From: Neoarius graeffei
Lineage: Eukaryota; Chordata; Actinopteri; Siluriformes; Ariidae
Assembly (NCBI RefSeq): GCF_027579695.1
Contig: NC_083570.1
Span: 7,798,793 to 7,862,792 of the forward strand
Direction of reading: 5' to 3'
DNA: 64,000 nt
Shown: one piece after another, positions 1 through 11,000 of the stretch
Numbering within the stretch: position 1 is the first letter of the stretch
Layout of the letters: each line of letters opens with the position of its first letter
Position numbers and translations under genes: made by a program
Notes under the pieces: model-generated
Seen by the model: the letters and a program-made list of their open reading frames with translations, nothing else
Database searches by the model: none
What the model was told of the DNA's origin: nothing

Positions 1-62
1 TTCTTGAATATGCGAAGGAAATCAGGAAAAACAGCTCTCTTTGGTCAACTTTGGCAAGTCAG

Positions 63-734
63 AGACCTAGTTTACCCAGCACCCCTTAGGTATTTTAAAC
101 AACCAAAATCGAGCATTGGCCTAAATTAATCATTAACAATAAACATTAATCTCATTCAGTATTATTTAAACAAAAAAATGTCGATGTAACTGTAAGACTA
201 ATATGAATGTGTGTAATGTAGTGCAGAAACTGAACTCATAAACTAGTAAATAAGAATGATGCAATCCATTCTCCATTTTGTCTTCTCATGTTACATTCAG
301 CCATGCATCGGAGCCTAACTTTTTTTTTTTTAATTGAAGTATATAAAACAGGTACAATCTAACAAATCCACAAAAATCAGGATAACAGATGAAGAAAATA
401 CATGGATGTAGACAAAAATAAATTAAGCAGAATAACTAGGCCTATAAAATTAATAAAACAAACAGGATAAATATGATATGCATCGTAGCCTAACATAGCC
501 AACATAATATTATGCGTGTGCGCCACCTACTGGTGCATGTAGGATTCAGAACACAGCAGATGATTGCAGAGTTATAATCTGATTGAACCACACGGAGCCG
601 AGTACCAGACAGCAGATTCTTCACCTCCAGCACTGACGGGCTCATGGTGCTATTTGTTCGATTTACAAATAGTATACTGGACTTTAGCTGCATATTTTTA
701 CTTTACAAGATAGGCATCAAGTCCATTTTACATT
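63..734 (+). repeat. Dispersed repeat R1, copy 1
   Basis: About 670 bp that recurs at 45104-46217 (same orientation, with a SINE inside) and at 57017-57742 (inverted). Family not recognised. It contains an A-rich stretch and a short reading frame (490-693 on minus, 67 codons) open in all three copies, but with no similarity I recognise, so it is not called a gene. The right edge is where the DIRS-type element begins. In copies 2 and 3 the right edge continues into the 91-bp hAT miniature element instead. Confidence 0.8.
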
Positions 735-1074
735 CTACCAAATCGCAGTGACGTACTTCCGGTTAATATGAGACGCACACGCGCGCGCCGTGAGTCAGTA
801 CAACGTTGGACGCCGTGGAGTTCAGAGCTGCCTTGTGGTCTTCCTTCCAGAGCTGCGCTTTTTTTTTTGGATTAAATTCGGTTTTATACAGGTAATTGAT
901 ATTTATGGATATATTATATTCCTTTTCTTATAGTTTCTATGATTTTTTTTCTGTTAGAAATTTCCGACTTCTTTATGTTTTGGGAGTTGTTTTATTAATG
1001 TTAGTCACATGGACTCGTATAACTTCACGAGAGCTTTCATACCTCAGTTGGTGTAAAGCCTAACGAGGAACTTT

Positions 1075-1271
1075 AGGGAAGTAAGTGATAGTTCCCTTAA
1101 AAGATTCACTAAGAAGGGAAAGTAAGTGATAGTTTCCCTACAGTCTAAATTCGTAATACTGTTATTCTACTTAAAAGTCGACAATGTCATTAAAATTGGT
1201 AATAAAAAAGGGAAGTAAGTGTTAGTTCCCTAGCAAAAAAAAAAGGGGGGGAAAGTAAGTGATAGTTTCCC
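1075..1271 (+). repeat. Four short GGGAA hairpins in DIRS leader
   Basis: Four near-copies of a 22-25 bp motif, GGGAA(A)GTAAGTGATAG, each closing on itself with TTTCCC or TTCCC, at 1075-1097, 1115-1139, 1209-1230 and 1248-1271. Each can fold into a small stem with a GTAAGTG loop. They sit in the untranslated leader of the DIRS-type element. Confidence 0.75.
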
Positions 1272-1431
1272 TACAAATGATCCACAGTCGTATGAATTTT
1301 GGGAAACACTACGTTCATAATCTTCGATCTAGCTTTGCTTCGAAGAATATTCAATGAGTGGCGTACAACTCTGCTGTACGGATGCTCCAAACGGAATTTC
1401 ATTGTTCTTTTTTGAGACAATGACAATAAAT

Positions 1432-1537
1432 ATTCAGAATCTGAATAAGACTTGTGAATTCCTATTCACACTACATATTACTTGTTCAGATTCAGAATCT
1501 GAATAAGACTTGTGAATTCCTATTCACACTACATATA
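1432..1537 (+). repeat. 58-bp-spaced tandem duplication
   Basis: A roughly 48-bp unit beginning ATTCAGAATCTGAATAAG occurs at 1432-1479 and again at 1490-1537, just before the first frame of the DIRS-type element. The two copies are practically identical, so the duplication is recent or conserved. Confidence 0.8.
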
Positions 1538-1545
1538 TTTATTAC

Positions 1546-2376
1546 TTGTTCACGGCAATTAATATGTATGACCCAGGAACCTCAACTGAAACCACATCCT
1601 CAGAAGATTTGAAAACTTCTATATCTGCCATGTTTTCAGAGATGAAAACTGATCTGAAACAACATGTAGAACAGTTTGTTGCGACTGCCATCGAAAACTA
1701 CGCTTATAATGAAGATTTCTGGAGTGATGAAGAGGAGGAATCTGACGGGAATATCTCTAACGCAGATCTTGCTGGTGACTTAGAAAAATTTCTTTCTCAA
1801 GATAAAGATCAACAGAAAGAGAAAAATGCTGCCGCAAGCGAGTTCCAGGACCTCGCCCAGGAGTGTGCCACAAGTGAGAAAACAAGCCCACCAATCGATG
1901 ACGATCTGGTGAAGATCATAGATGGTCTCATCAATGACAAACTACCCAAAGCAAAACTCGACGAGCTTACTGACAAATATGCCAGACTGGAAAATTGTAA
2001 GCTCTTACTGGCTCCTAAGACGAACAGGACTGTGTGGACTCAGCTTAAAGACAACACCAAGAAAGCAGATACTGGAATGCAGAGATGTCAACGGATGTTT
2101 TTAATTGCAGCTTATGCTATCCTTGATGCCTCGAAAACAGCATCCGGAGAAATGAAAACCAAACTAGTCCATGCTTTGGTGCTTATCCTGTCTGGCAATG
2201 GAGAAATCAATCTGAAGAGGAGAGAGCTGCTAAAGCCAGATCTCAATGCCCAATACAATGCTTTATGCAATGCCTCAACTCCTATTACAACAAAGTTGTT
2301 TGGTGATGATGTGGAGAAAGAAATTGATGCAGTGACCAAAGCAAACAAGTTGGGGAAAAAAGCTTATACCCCCTAG
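1546..2376 (+). CDS. DIRS gag-like protein (part of retroelement)
   Basis: 276-codon frame with an acidic N-terminal part (run of Asp/Glu near residues 61-66) and a helical middle. Position before the RT frame matches ORF1 (gag-like) of DIRS elements. No zinc knuckle seen. Role in the family: nucleoprotein that packages element RNA. Assignment rests mainly on position. Confidence 0.55.
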   Translation: MFTAINMYDPGTSTETTSSEDLKTSISAMFSEMKTDLKQHVEQFVATAIENYAYNEDFWSDEEEESDGNISNADLAGDLEKFLSQDKDQQKEKNAAASEFQDLAQECATSEKTSPPIDDDLVKIIDGLINDKLPKAKLDELTDKYARLENCKLLLAPKTNRTVWTQLKDNTKKADTGMQRCQRMFLIAAYAILDASKTASGEMKTKLVHALVLILSGNGEINLKRRELLKPDLNAQYNALCNASTPITTKLFGDDVEKEIDAVTKANKLGKKAYTP

Positions 2377-2564
2377 GAAGAGTCATGGTTCATGCTTTCA
2401 GCCCTATGGCCAGGGAAGGTCTTCAGATCGCTTTGGCTCAGCGAGGGGTCGTTATGGCGGCCGAGGATTCAACAGGCCTTTTTCAGGAGGACGTCGGCGA
2501 AGTCCGCATCCTACAACAAGAGCACTCAGAATTAACTCCTCCATAACAGGTCGGCTATGATAAC

Positions 2565-4628
2565 TTGATAAATATACTACTCAGGTCACGACAGCCTTTT
2601 ATAGCTGTGCAAATAAGCCGTTATTTGAAGGAATGGAGAAAGATCACTATGGATCCTTACATTTTGCAATGTGTAAGCAACTGTCCCATTGAATTTGACT
2701 ATGATCCCTCCTGTATCCAAAATGTCACTAACTATGAACATAAATTCTCCCCAGCTCAACAAGAGGCCATTGGCAATGAAATGGAGACATTTTTGAACAA
2801 GCATGTTATTGAGCCTGCAGTCCCAGAACCAGAAGAAGTTATTTCACCCATTTTTGTTACCCTCAAAAAAGAACCAGGAACGTTCAGGGTTATATTCAAC
2901 CTACAATCTCTGAATGACGTGGTTACCTACCACAAGTTTAAAATGGATACTGTTGAATCAGCTATCAAATTAATGAAACAAGGATGCTACATGTCATCTA
3001 TAGATTTACGCGATGCTTACTATTCAGTCCCCATCAAGCCCCAGTTTAGGAAGTACCTCAAGTTTGTCTGGAGGGGTAGATCGTTCCAATATACGGCACT
3101 GCCCATGGGTTTATCCAGCAGCCCTCGAATATTTACCAAGATTTTGAAACTGGTATTTGCCACCTTGCGATCCCAGTTTGGACACTCGTGTCTGGGATAT
3201 ATTGATGATTCATTTTATACTGCAGATACACTTGCTCTATGTCAAGAAGCCACCTTGCATGCGGCCCAGTTATTCACTAAGCTTGGTTTTGTTGGACATC
3301 CCACCAAGTCTGTTTTTTATCCCTGTCAGTCTTTGGAGTTTCTGGGATTCGTTTTAGATTCTGCCCATATGAGAGTCACTCTTCCAGAGAGAAAAGCATC
3401 CAAAATTGTGAGTTTGTACCAGAATTTTCTACGGGACAAACTTTTCACCATTCGCGAGGTAGCTTTGCTTATTGGAACTCTTGTCTCCACATTCCCTGGG
3501 GTTGAGATGGGACCACTACATTATAGATCCTTAGAGCAAGATAAAGACATTGCCCTACGTAGAGCTTTGGGCAGTTTTGATGACTGCATGTCCTTATTGA
3601 AAGAAAGCCGAGTAGAATTGAACTGGTGGATATGCTCCATCCCTCACAGTTCTCGAATCATTGACCATGGGGTGCCGGAGGTTGTCCTTAACACAGATGC
3701 TTCTGGAAGGGGATGGGGTGCTACTTCGGGCAGTTGTTCTACTCAGGGTTTGTGGTTGCCTGAGGAGGCTTTTTACCATATCAATGTTTTAGAATTATTG
3801 GCTGTCAAATTGGGCTTAAGAGCTCTTCTTGATCAAACTCGAAATCAACACATCCGTATCACTTCAAACAATACCACCACAGTGATCTACATTAATGCCA
3901 TGGGAGGTTGTAGGGTTCCAGCTTGTGACACCATTGCAAAAGATATTTGGTCATGGGCGGTAGAATGTGAGAACTGGCTGTCCGCAGCACATGTAGCTGG
4001 AATTCGAAATACCATTGCAGATCATTTATCACGCCAGTTGAACCCTGAGGTGGAATGGGAACTGAGTCCTAATATATTCAGGAAGCTTACGCACTGTTTT
4101 GGTGTTCCTGATATTGACTTGTTTGCAAGTAGACTGAACCACAAGGTTAAGTCCTATGTGTCATGGAAGCCTGACCCGCACTCAACATATATAGATGCTT
4201 TCTCGTTAAATTGGGGAGAATTTGCTAATGCCTATGCATTTCCCCCGTTTTGTCTAATTGGCAGGTGCCTTCAGAAGGTCACCCTAGAGCAAGCCACCTT
4301 GATTATTGTTGTCCCAATGTGGAATACACAAGCATGGTTCACCAATTTACTAAGGCTGTTGATCGATCATCCTCGAGTTGTCCGAGTGACCAAGGGAATC
4401 CTCTCAAACCCACTGCATGGCAAGGTCCATCCACTGAGTCCCAAACTCCATCTTCTGGTATGCAGAATATCAGGAAGGAGTTCTCTAAGCACAACATACC
4501 TTCAGAAATTATCGAGGTCCTCCTATGTGCCTGGCGAGACGGAACACAGAAGCAATATAACGTCTACCTGCACAAATGGACACAGTTTTGTTTACAAAGG
4601 AAAGTGGATTCCATGCAGCCCACTGTGA
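2565..4628 (+). CDS. DIRS reverse transcriptase-RNase H-methylase frame
   Basis: 687-codon frame. Reverse transcriptase occupies about residues 60-270, with the catalytic YIDDS motif near residue 211 and LPMGLSSSPRIF just before it. RNase H starts around residue 373 (NTDASGRGWG). A Dam-like methylase domain typical of DIRS elements lies around residues 510-600, with DIDLFASRLN and AFPPFCLI. Part of a virus-like fossil; the function in the family is copying element RNA into DNA. Confidence 0.85.
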   Translation: MINILLRSRQPFIAVQISRYLKEWRKITMDPYILQCVSNCPIEFDYDPSCIQNVTNYEHKFSPAQQEAIGNEMETFLNKHVIEPAVPEPEEVISPIFVTLKKEPGTFRVIFNLQSLNDVVTYHKFKMDTVESAIKLMKQGCYMSSIDLRDAYYSVPIKPQFRKYLKFVWRGRSFQYTALPMGLSSSPRIFTKILKLVFATLRSQFGHSCLGYIDDSFYTADTLALCQEATLHAAQLFTKLGFVGHPTKSVFYPCQSLEFLGFVLDSAHMRVTLPERKASKIVSLYQNFLRDKLFTIREVALLIGTLVSTFPGVEMGPLHYRSLEQDKDIALRRALGSFDDCMSLLKESRVELNWWICSIPHSSRIIDHGVPEVVLNTDASGRGWGATSGSCSTQGLWLPEEAFYHINVLELLAVKLGLRALLDQTRNQHIRITSNNTTTVIYINAMGGCRVPACDTIAKDIWSWAVECENWLSAAHVAGIRNTIADHLSRQLNPEVEWELSPNIFRKLTHCFGVPDIDLFASRLNHKVKSYVSWKPDPHSTYIDAFSLNWGEFANAYAFPPFCLIGRCLQKVTLEQATLIIVVPMWNTQAWFTNLLRLLIDHPRVVRVTKGILSNPLHGKVHPLSPKLHLLVCRISGRSSLSTTYLQKLSRSSYVPGETEHRSNITSTCTNGHSFVYKGKWIPCSPL

Positions 4629-5422
4629 ATGATGTGCTCAAGTTTCTCCACGATTGGTACAAGAAGGGCTTAGCCTATTCCACTATGAACACAGCGCGTT
4701 CAGCTTTATCTAATTATTTAATGGGCACACCCTTATCTGGAACTCATTATACTGTGGCCAATCATCCATTTATTGTTCGTTATTTCAGGGGTGTTTTCAA
4801 TTGTCGAAAACCTGAAACATGGGACGTTGATGTTGTGTTAGATTATATGAAGTTATTATACCCTTTGGACAAGCTTTCATTAAAAGAACTTGCGTTAAAG
4901 TTAGTGGGCGTTCTTGCCCTTACCTCAGGACGGAGATGTCAAACTTTAGTTCATTTGGATATTGAATGCATGAAGAAAACACAGAATTATCATTTATTCC
5001 AACTAACGGAGCACATGAAGCAGAGTAGACCAGGAAATACGTTTGATTCCTTCTATGTAATAAAATACCAGGAACAGGAATTGTGTGTTTATATGACACT
5101 AGAACATTATCTTCAGCGAACTTTGTTACATTGTCAGCCTGGACACACAAAAATGTTGCTTTCGTATGTTAAGCCTTTTTCACCAGTTGGAACCAGCACA
5201 GTAGGTCGATGGATTAAAACACTTCTTGACTTAAGTGGCATAAACACTGCTAACTTTAAGGCACACAGCACTCGTTCCACTAGCGTAAGTAAAGCTAGTC
5301 AGACGGTTCCAGTAGATACTATTTTGAAACATGTAGGCTGGTCTGCAGAGTCAGCTTTCTGCAAATTCTATGACAAACCTGTTGTAACAAATGGTGCGTT
5401 CCAAAATGCTGTCCTGGAATAA
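4250..5422 (+). CDS. DIRS tyrosine recombinase
   Basis: 390-codon frame overlapping the RT frame by about 380 bp. Tyrosine-recombinase signature residues are all visible: Arg in SGRRCQ (about residue 226), the HxxR box HSTRS (about residue 339), HVGW, and the nucleophile Tyr in KFYDKP. In DIRS elements this enzyme integrates a circular DNA intermediate without making target duplications. Confidence 0.85.
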   Translation: MSNWQVPSEGHPRASHLDYCCPNVEYTSMVHQFTKAVDRSSSSCPSDQGNPLKPTAWQGPSTESQTPSSGMQNIRKEFSKHNIPSEIIEVLLCAWRDGTQKQYNVYLHKWTQFCLQRKVDSMQPTVNDVLKFLHDWYKKGLAYSTMNTARSALSNYLMGTPLSGTHYTVANHPFIVRYFRGVFNCRKPETWDVDVVLDYMKLLYPLDKLSLKELALKLVGVLALTSGRRCQTLVHLDIECMKKTQNYHLFQLTEHMKQSRPGNTFDSFYVIKYQEQELCVYMTLEHYLQRTLLHCQPGHTKMLLSYVKPFSPVGTSTVGRWIKTLLDLSGINTANFKAHSTRSTSVSKASQTVPVDTILKHVGWSAESAFCKFYDKPVVTNGAFQNAVLE

Positions 5423-5510
5423 AAAATTGTTTACTTGCAAGGATGGTTGTGTCCATAATTGTGCTTTAAAATCTCATGTTAACCCGAAGTACGTCACTGC
5501 GATTTGGTAG

Positions 5511-5770
5511 AATTGAAAATTAAACGAGACTTACCTGTAAGTTGAAGTTCGATGATAATTCTACTTAATCCCCAGTGGTACTGATGGTTAACATGCCCTC
5601 CCTTAATTCACCCAACCCTATTTATTCCTAACTATTATGTCCACAACCTTTGAAGTCTGACTCTCAGCGGCGCGCATGTGCATCTCATGTTAACCCTCAG
5701 TACCACTGCGGATTTGGTAGAATTATCATCGAACTTCAACTTGTAGGTAAGTCTAATTTAATTTTCAATT
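5511..5770. repeat. Large palindrome at DIRS right end
   Basis: Two 85-bp arms (5511-5595 and 5686-5770) are near-perfect inverted copies separated by 90 bp. Each outer side also carries a version of the terminal repeat (CATGTTAACCCTCAGTACCA and relatives). This fits the internal complementary region that DIRS elements use to complete their ends when forming circles. Confidence 0.75.
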
Positions 5771-6040
5771 CTATCTCGAGTTCTGATTTTAAAATGTGAT
5801 TTAACCGCATACACTTCATGGACAGAAAGAAAGGACAAAATGGGAAAAGAAAATAAATGACCTGAAACCCTTCGAATCTCACTTTGGGACAGGGCCAGTT
5901 TAGGGCTAATAATGAGGTAAAACAATTCAATAATGATGTGATTTGAAACAGGGGATGTCAACAGGTGATTGTAGTCATGATTCGGTAAAAATCAGGATCC
6001 AGGGAAGGCCCAGTTTGTCCTCGAATGGCAACATTATAAA
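5771..6040. other. No recognised feature
   Basis: 270 bp between the DIRS-type element and the hAT relic. Short open frames here look like chance. Nothing recognised. Confidence 0.6.
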
Positions 6041-7693
6041 CAGGGATGAGAATTTTCCGCCGATCGGCGGATTTCCGACTTTTTCAGACCAAAATGATCG
6101 TTTTTGAGATCGATGGGTTGAGAAATTTTCCCCGGAACTTCCGGTAGTCTCCTGCATATTGATAGAAGTGAGCAAGAGCGTGCGCGCGCAACATTAAGGT
6201 CTGCATCACGCATCTTAGAATGTGTGCGTGCGAGGGAGACTGTGTGCAGTGTTGCCAGATACTGCTGACGTTTTCCATCCCAAAATATGTTCAAAACCTG
6301 CCAAAATGCACTTAAAACCACCCAATGTGGCAACAGTGCCTGTGTGCCTGTTCATGTAGCGCATGCCAGACAAAGAGCATCCTGATTGGCTTATTTTGCT
6401 GAGTAACCCAAACAGCTTTCAGTGTGGGTGGGCTTTTATCCCTTTTCTCGAGGACCGAAGTTTTCAGTTGAGTCAGTGCAGCCTACAGGATCGTCATGGC
6501 AGAGAGCGAGCGTGCGCCCCAAAAAACTAAAGCACAAAACCCACTTCACCGCAGATTACACACAATAATCTCCCTGTCTAATAATCTCCCTGTCTAATAA
6601 GGGTCAACAATAATGACAGTTTCGCGCGATGTACTGTTTGCAGCAGTGATTTCAGCATTGCCCATGGTGGCTTAAATGATTGTAAAGGACATGTTGAGGT
6701 GAGGAGTGTCATTTCGTGTGCATTATATTTAGGTCTACAACAGGCTGTCATGAAAAGACCAAACTTATTGAAGCTTTCCGTAAAGTAACAATGTGTATGA
6801 ATATACATCATATATATCAAATACATGTCATATATTTGTGTATCTTTTCATAAATGAGGTTAGCTTGTCTAATGTAGCATGTTGGGGAGAATCATAGTAT
6901 CATATCTATATTTCTGATAAAATTTTAGGTATGATACCGTGTATAACTCTCCTACTTGTTGCTCATTTCATAGGGGGACGGAATTGCTGGCATGTGCCAT
7001 GCGGGAGCGTCTGCCCAAATTTTTTAGGCCGAGATGAACTTGTAGTTTTTGATTTAAAAAAATTTCCAATATGTAATGCCCATTGTACATGCCTGTTCTT
7101 GAATTCAAAATCACCATCTTGATCTTCAAATTGACCATATGGTATCTGTATTACATTACGCAACATCCTGTCCAGATAAAACCTAGTAGTTATTACACAC
7201 AGTAGTTGAAAGGGAAGTGATAAGTGATGTTGAATGTTGCCTGCTTAATATGCAAGACCTCCTGCTACCATGATAACATCAGAAGAAAGCTTAAGAGAAT
7301 TATATGATTGATAGAACTTTTTTCTGGTTTGCACTTCATTTTAAAGGATTAGAGTATTCAAAGACATGAATAGCAAAAATGCAGAAATATAATACTGTAG
7401 AGCTCGTTTATATTAAAAGGTGCATTGATTTTTTTGAAATCATCAAATGTGAATTGATTAAAAACAAGTCTCTTGTACCATATTAATCATTTTCACCTGG
7501 TAGTCCACCAAGAAGGGGAATTTTATTTCCAAACAAATTGCAACTTTTTGCTGATAAAATTAATGGTTTTGGGGTAAAAAAAAAAAAAAGTCAAAAATCA
7601 TTAACCCCTGGAACCCCTAGGCCCCGCCCCCTGGGCCATGGGCCCCGCCCCGTTTTTTTCAGACTTTTTAAATATTTTTCATTCTCATCCCTG
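6041..7693 (+). mobile_element. hAT-superfamily relic with zinc-finger remnant
   Basis: Ends are CAGGGATGAGAA on the left and its reverse complement on the right, the CAG-type terminus of hAT transposons. TATAAA abuts both ends, a partial target duplication (hAT normally makes 8 bp). Internally, near 6625-6695, plus-strand translation gives CTVCSSDFSIAHGG followed by Cys/His residues, the zinc-finger N terminus found in fish hAT-like transposases. The rest of the transposase is missing, so this is a non-autonomous remnant. A 91-bp hAT miniature is inserted at 6247-6338. Confidence 0.7.
6247..6338 (+). mobile_element. Miniature hAT element (m91), copy 1
   Basis: About 92 bp starting CAGTGTTGCCAGAT and ending with the near reverse complement. 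Flanked by ACTGTGTG and CCTGTGTG, an 8-bp target duplication with one mismatch. Same family as 13837-13927, 41889-41976, 46219-46296 and 56939-57016. Inserted in the larger hAT relic. Confidence 0.8.
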
Positions 7694-7765
7694 TATAAAG
7701 TGGTAAAGGCTTTACTGTCCCAACGGTTTCTGATTTGGGGTTGTGGATACACTGGTCATGGTTAC

Positions 7766-7982
7766 TGTAATGACGGGTGATAACCTGTCAGGGTCATTAT
7801 TGGTTTTACCTATAGGGGGTACTATAGATAAGCCTGGTAGGTAGAACACCAGAAGAAGAAGAAGTCAGAGTTACGAAAATGTCATGTATGTTGGAGCTGC
7901 TGTCGTTAATAAACCGAGCACAGTGAACTCACGTGGAATTGTCAATACTTAATGTCTGTAAGAGACAGTAACAGACATTACA
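7766..7982 (+). repeat. Gypsy 5' LTR
   Basis: 217 bp, TGTAATGACG...ACATTACA, identical by eye to the 3' LTR. Contains AATAAA (in GTTAATAAACCG), a plausible polyadenylation signal. Preceded by GTTAC. Confidence 0.95.
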
Positions 7983-8021
7983 TGGTGTCAGAAGAGCCTG
8001 TGTGTCGGCGAGAGAAGCAGT

Positions 8022-11000
8022 ATGTCGAAGTTCAACCCGCCCAGCGAATTCAAGTTCGCGAGCCCTGCAGAATGGCCGGAGTGGAAACAAAGATTTTGCC
8101 GCTTTCGGTTGGCCACGAAGCTGAACAAAGAAGATGGCGAAGTTCAAGTGAGTTCGCTGATCTATGCGATGGGCAGTGAGGCGGAGAAGATATTTAGTTC
8201 GTTTGAGTTCGCGGAAGTAGCTCAGAGGAAGAACTTTGACACCGTTATGAAAAAGTTTGATGACTACTTTATTCCAAGACGTAACATCATACATGAACGG
8301 GCATGTTTTTACCAACGTAGTCAGCAAGCCGGGGAGACGGCAGAGATGTATATAAGGACATTGTACGAGTTGGCAGAGCACTGCGAATTTGGAGATAAAA
8401 GGGACGAACATATAAGAGACCGTCTGGTGGTAGGGATTGCCGACAAAGAGCTTTCCCGCCAGCTTCAGCTCAAAGCAGACTTGACGCTGGGACACGTAAT
8501 TGAAAGAGTGCGCCAAGCGGAGGAGGTAATGCGTCACATTAATCTTCAAGCCAACCGACCTGATGCACAGCTGGCCCATGTTCAAGCTTTCAGAAAGAAA
8601 GGAGGACAGTACAAGAAAAAGGCACAGCGACAAGAGTACACAGGCCAGGGAGTCCAATCAAAAGAGGAGTGTGGTAGGTGTGGAAAGCCACAACACGCTG
8701 ACGAAAGACAATGCCCAGCGTTAAAGGGTAATTGCAATAAATGCCAAAAGAAAGGACATTGGGAACGAAAGTGTCGTACAAAAGCAGTGAGAGAAGTCAC
8801 TAGTGAGCCGCCTGAACAATACTTTTTGGGTGCAGTCAATAGGCCAAATAATGAGGATACATGGACTGTATGCTTGCCAATAAACAATGTGACTGTAACC
8901 TTTAAGATTGACACGGGAGCAGATGCTACTGTGATCGATCAGAGGACATTCGAAAAGATGAGTCCTAAGGTGGAGTTAGGGGCTCCAGACACATGTTTCG
9001 TAAGCCCAGGGGGCGACCTCAGATGCCTTGGCAGGTTTCCCTGTACCACTAGCTATAAAGGGGCAAAGTATTCCTTTAAAGTGTATGTGATCGAGGGGAC
9101 AAGCTGTTTGTTAGGCTGCAAAGAAGCAGTGAAAATGGGCATTGTGAAGAGAATGGATGAAGTCAGTGGCGTGTTTGGTTCCAGTGGCCTACTGAAAACA
9201 GAACCAGTAAAGATAGCACTATGGGAAGATGCACAGCCGTATGCAGTACATACCGCCAGGCGGATACCCCTGCCACTGGTGCCGCTGGTAAAAAAGGAAC
9301 TGCAACGCATGGAGAACGAGGGCATAATCGAAAAGGTGACACAGCCAACGGAATGGTGTGCCGCCATGGTGCCGGTGTTGAAACCTAACAATAGAGAGGT
9401 CCGCATCTGTGCTGATCTCAGGAAGCTGAATAAAGCAGTGAGACGAGAGAAATACGTCATGCCCACAGTGGAGGAGATCCTACCGAGGCTCGCCGGATCA
9501 AGAGTGTTTACGTCACTAGACGCAGCTAGCGGATTCTACCAGATCCCTCTCCATGAGCAAAGCAGAATGCTCACTACTTTCATCACTCCCTTTGGGAGGT
9601 ACGCCTTCCGCCGCCTCCCTTTCGGAATTACAAGCGCTCCTGAAATTTTCCAGAGAAAAATGGCGGAGACTTTGGCAGGCTTGGAGGGAGTGGAGATATT
9701 CATGGATGATGTCCTGATCCATGGAGAGACAGAGGAGATCCATGACCAACGCCTAGCAGAGGTGCTGAGGGTCATAGAGGCAGCAGGTCTCAAGCTGAAT
9801 AAGGCAAAGTGCAAGTTCAAGCAGCGACAGGTCCGTTTCCTGGGCCATGTGATCGACGAGGCAGGCGTCAGGGCTGACCCGGCCAAAGTGACCGGGATTG
9901 AGAACTTTCCACAACCACAAAATGTGACTGAACTAAAAAGGTTCTTAGGAATGGTTAATTACTTAGCCAAGTTTGTTCCAGAGCTGTCAACAGTGGCACA
10001 TCCACTGTATGAGCTGCTGAAGGGAGACATGGAGTGGGCGTGGGGACCTGCCCAGTGTGAGGCGTTCAGGAGCGTAAAGACTGCGCTAGCCACAGCTCCA
10101 GTTCTCACCTTCTACGACGCCAGCAAGCCCACCATGGTGTCAGCAGATGCCAGCAGCTACGGGTTGGGGGGTGTGCTGTTGCAGCAACACCAGGACCAAT
10201 GGAAGCCCGTGGCCTACTGTTCCAGGCGACTGAGCGACGCAGAAAAAAGGTACGCACAAATCGAGAAGGAATGTCTGGCCAGTGTGTGGGCGTGCGAGCG
10301 CTTTGACAAATACCTATACGGACTTGATAGCTTTAGGCTAGTGACTGATCATAAACCCCTGGTACCTCTGATGAACAATAAGGACTTGGACTGTGTGCCA
10401 ATCAGGTGCCAGAGGTTACTGATGAGGTTCATGCGTTTCAACGCAATAGCAGAGCATGCACCAGGCAAGACTTTAGTAGTAGCTGATGCACTCTCAAGGA
10501 GCCCTGAGCAGTGTTACGGGGATGGGGTCTGTCATGAGGAAGTGGCAGCGCACATTGACACCGTCATGAGCCAGGTTCCAGCTACACCACATAGGATGAC
10601 TGAGTTAAAGCAATACACTAACAATGACAGACAGCTCCAGATGGTCATAAGCTTCATCAGGAATGGGTGGCCTGAGTATTTGGAGAGGGTACCTGAGGCA
10701 GTCAGGGACTTCTATCAAGTTAGAGGAGAGCTGTCAGAGATAGATGGGTTGGTCGTTAGGGGCAGCCGCATCGTAGTTCCCATAGAGATGCGAAAAATCA
10801 TCTTAGAGAGAATACATGAGGGACACCAGGGTCTAGTTAAGTGTAGAGAAAGAGCAAACCAGTCTGTATGGTGGCCTAGAATGTCAGACGAAATAGGAAC
10901 AATAGTACAGCAGTGTATGTTCTGTAGGGAACACAAAAACACACAGAGAAAGGAGCCATTAAAGCCCAGCGAGCTCCCATCTAGGCCTTGGCAGAAAATT

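Larger units (their letters stand above)
735..5770 (+). mobile_element. DIRS-type tyrosine-recombinase retroelement
   Basis: A fossil of the DIRS order: retroelements that carry reverse transcriptase, RNase H, a methylase-like domain and a tyrosine recombinase instead of an integrase, and that end in inverted repeats. Inverted ends are visible at 735-772 and 5473-5510. Parts in order: leader with short hairpins (1075-1271), gag-like frame (1546-2376), RT-RNase H-methylase frame (2565-4628), recombinase frame (4250-5422, overlapping the former, as the family is known to do), and an internal complementary region (5511-5770). No target duplication is expected or seen. The element looks whole or nearly whole, with few breaks at most, and is probably fairly young. 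Confidence 0.85.

Noticed and set aside
7929-8657. Minus-strand 242-codon frame opposite gag
   Set aside because: Shadow of the Gypsy gag-pol frame; no domain recognised.
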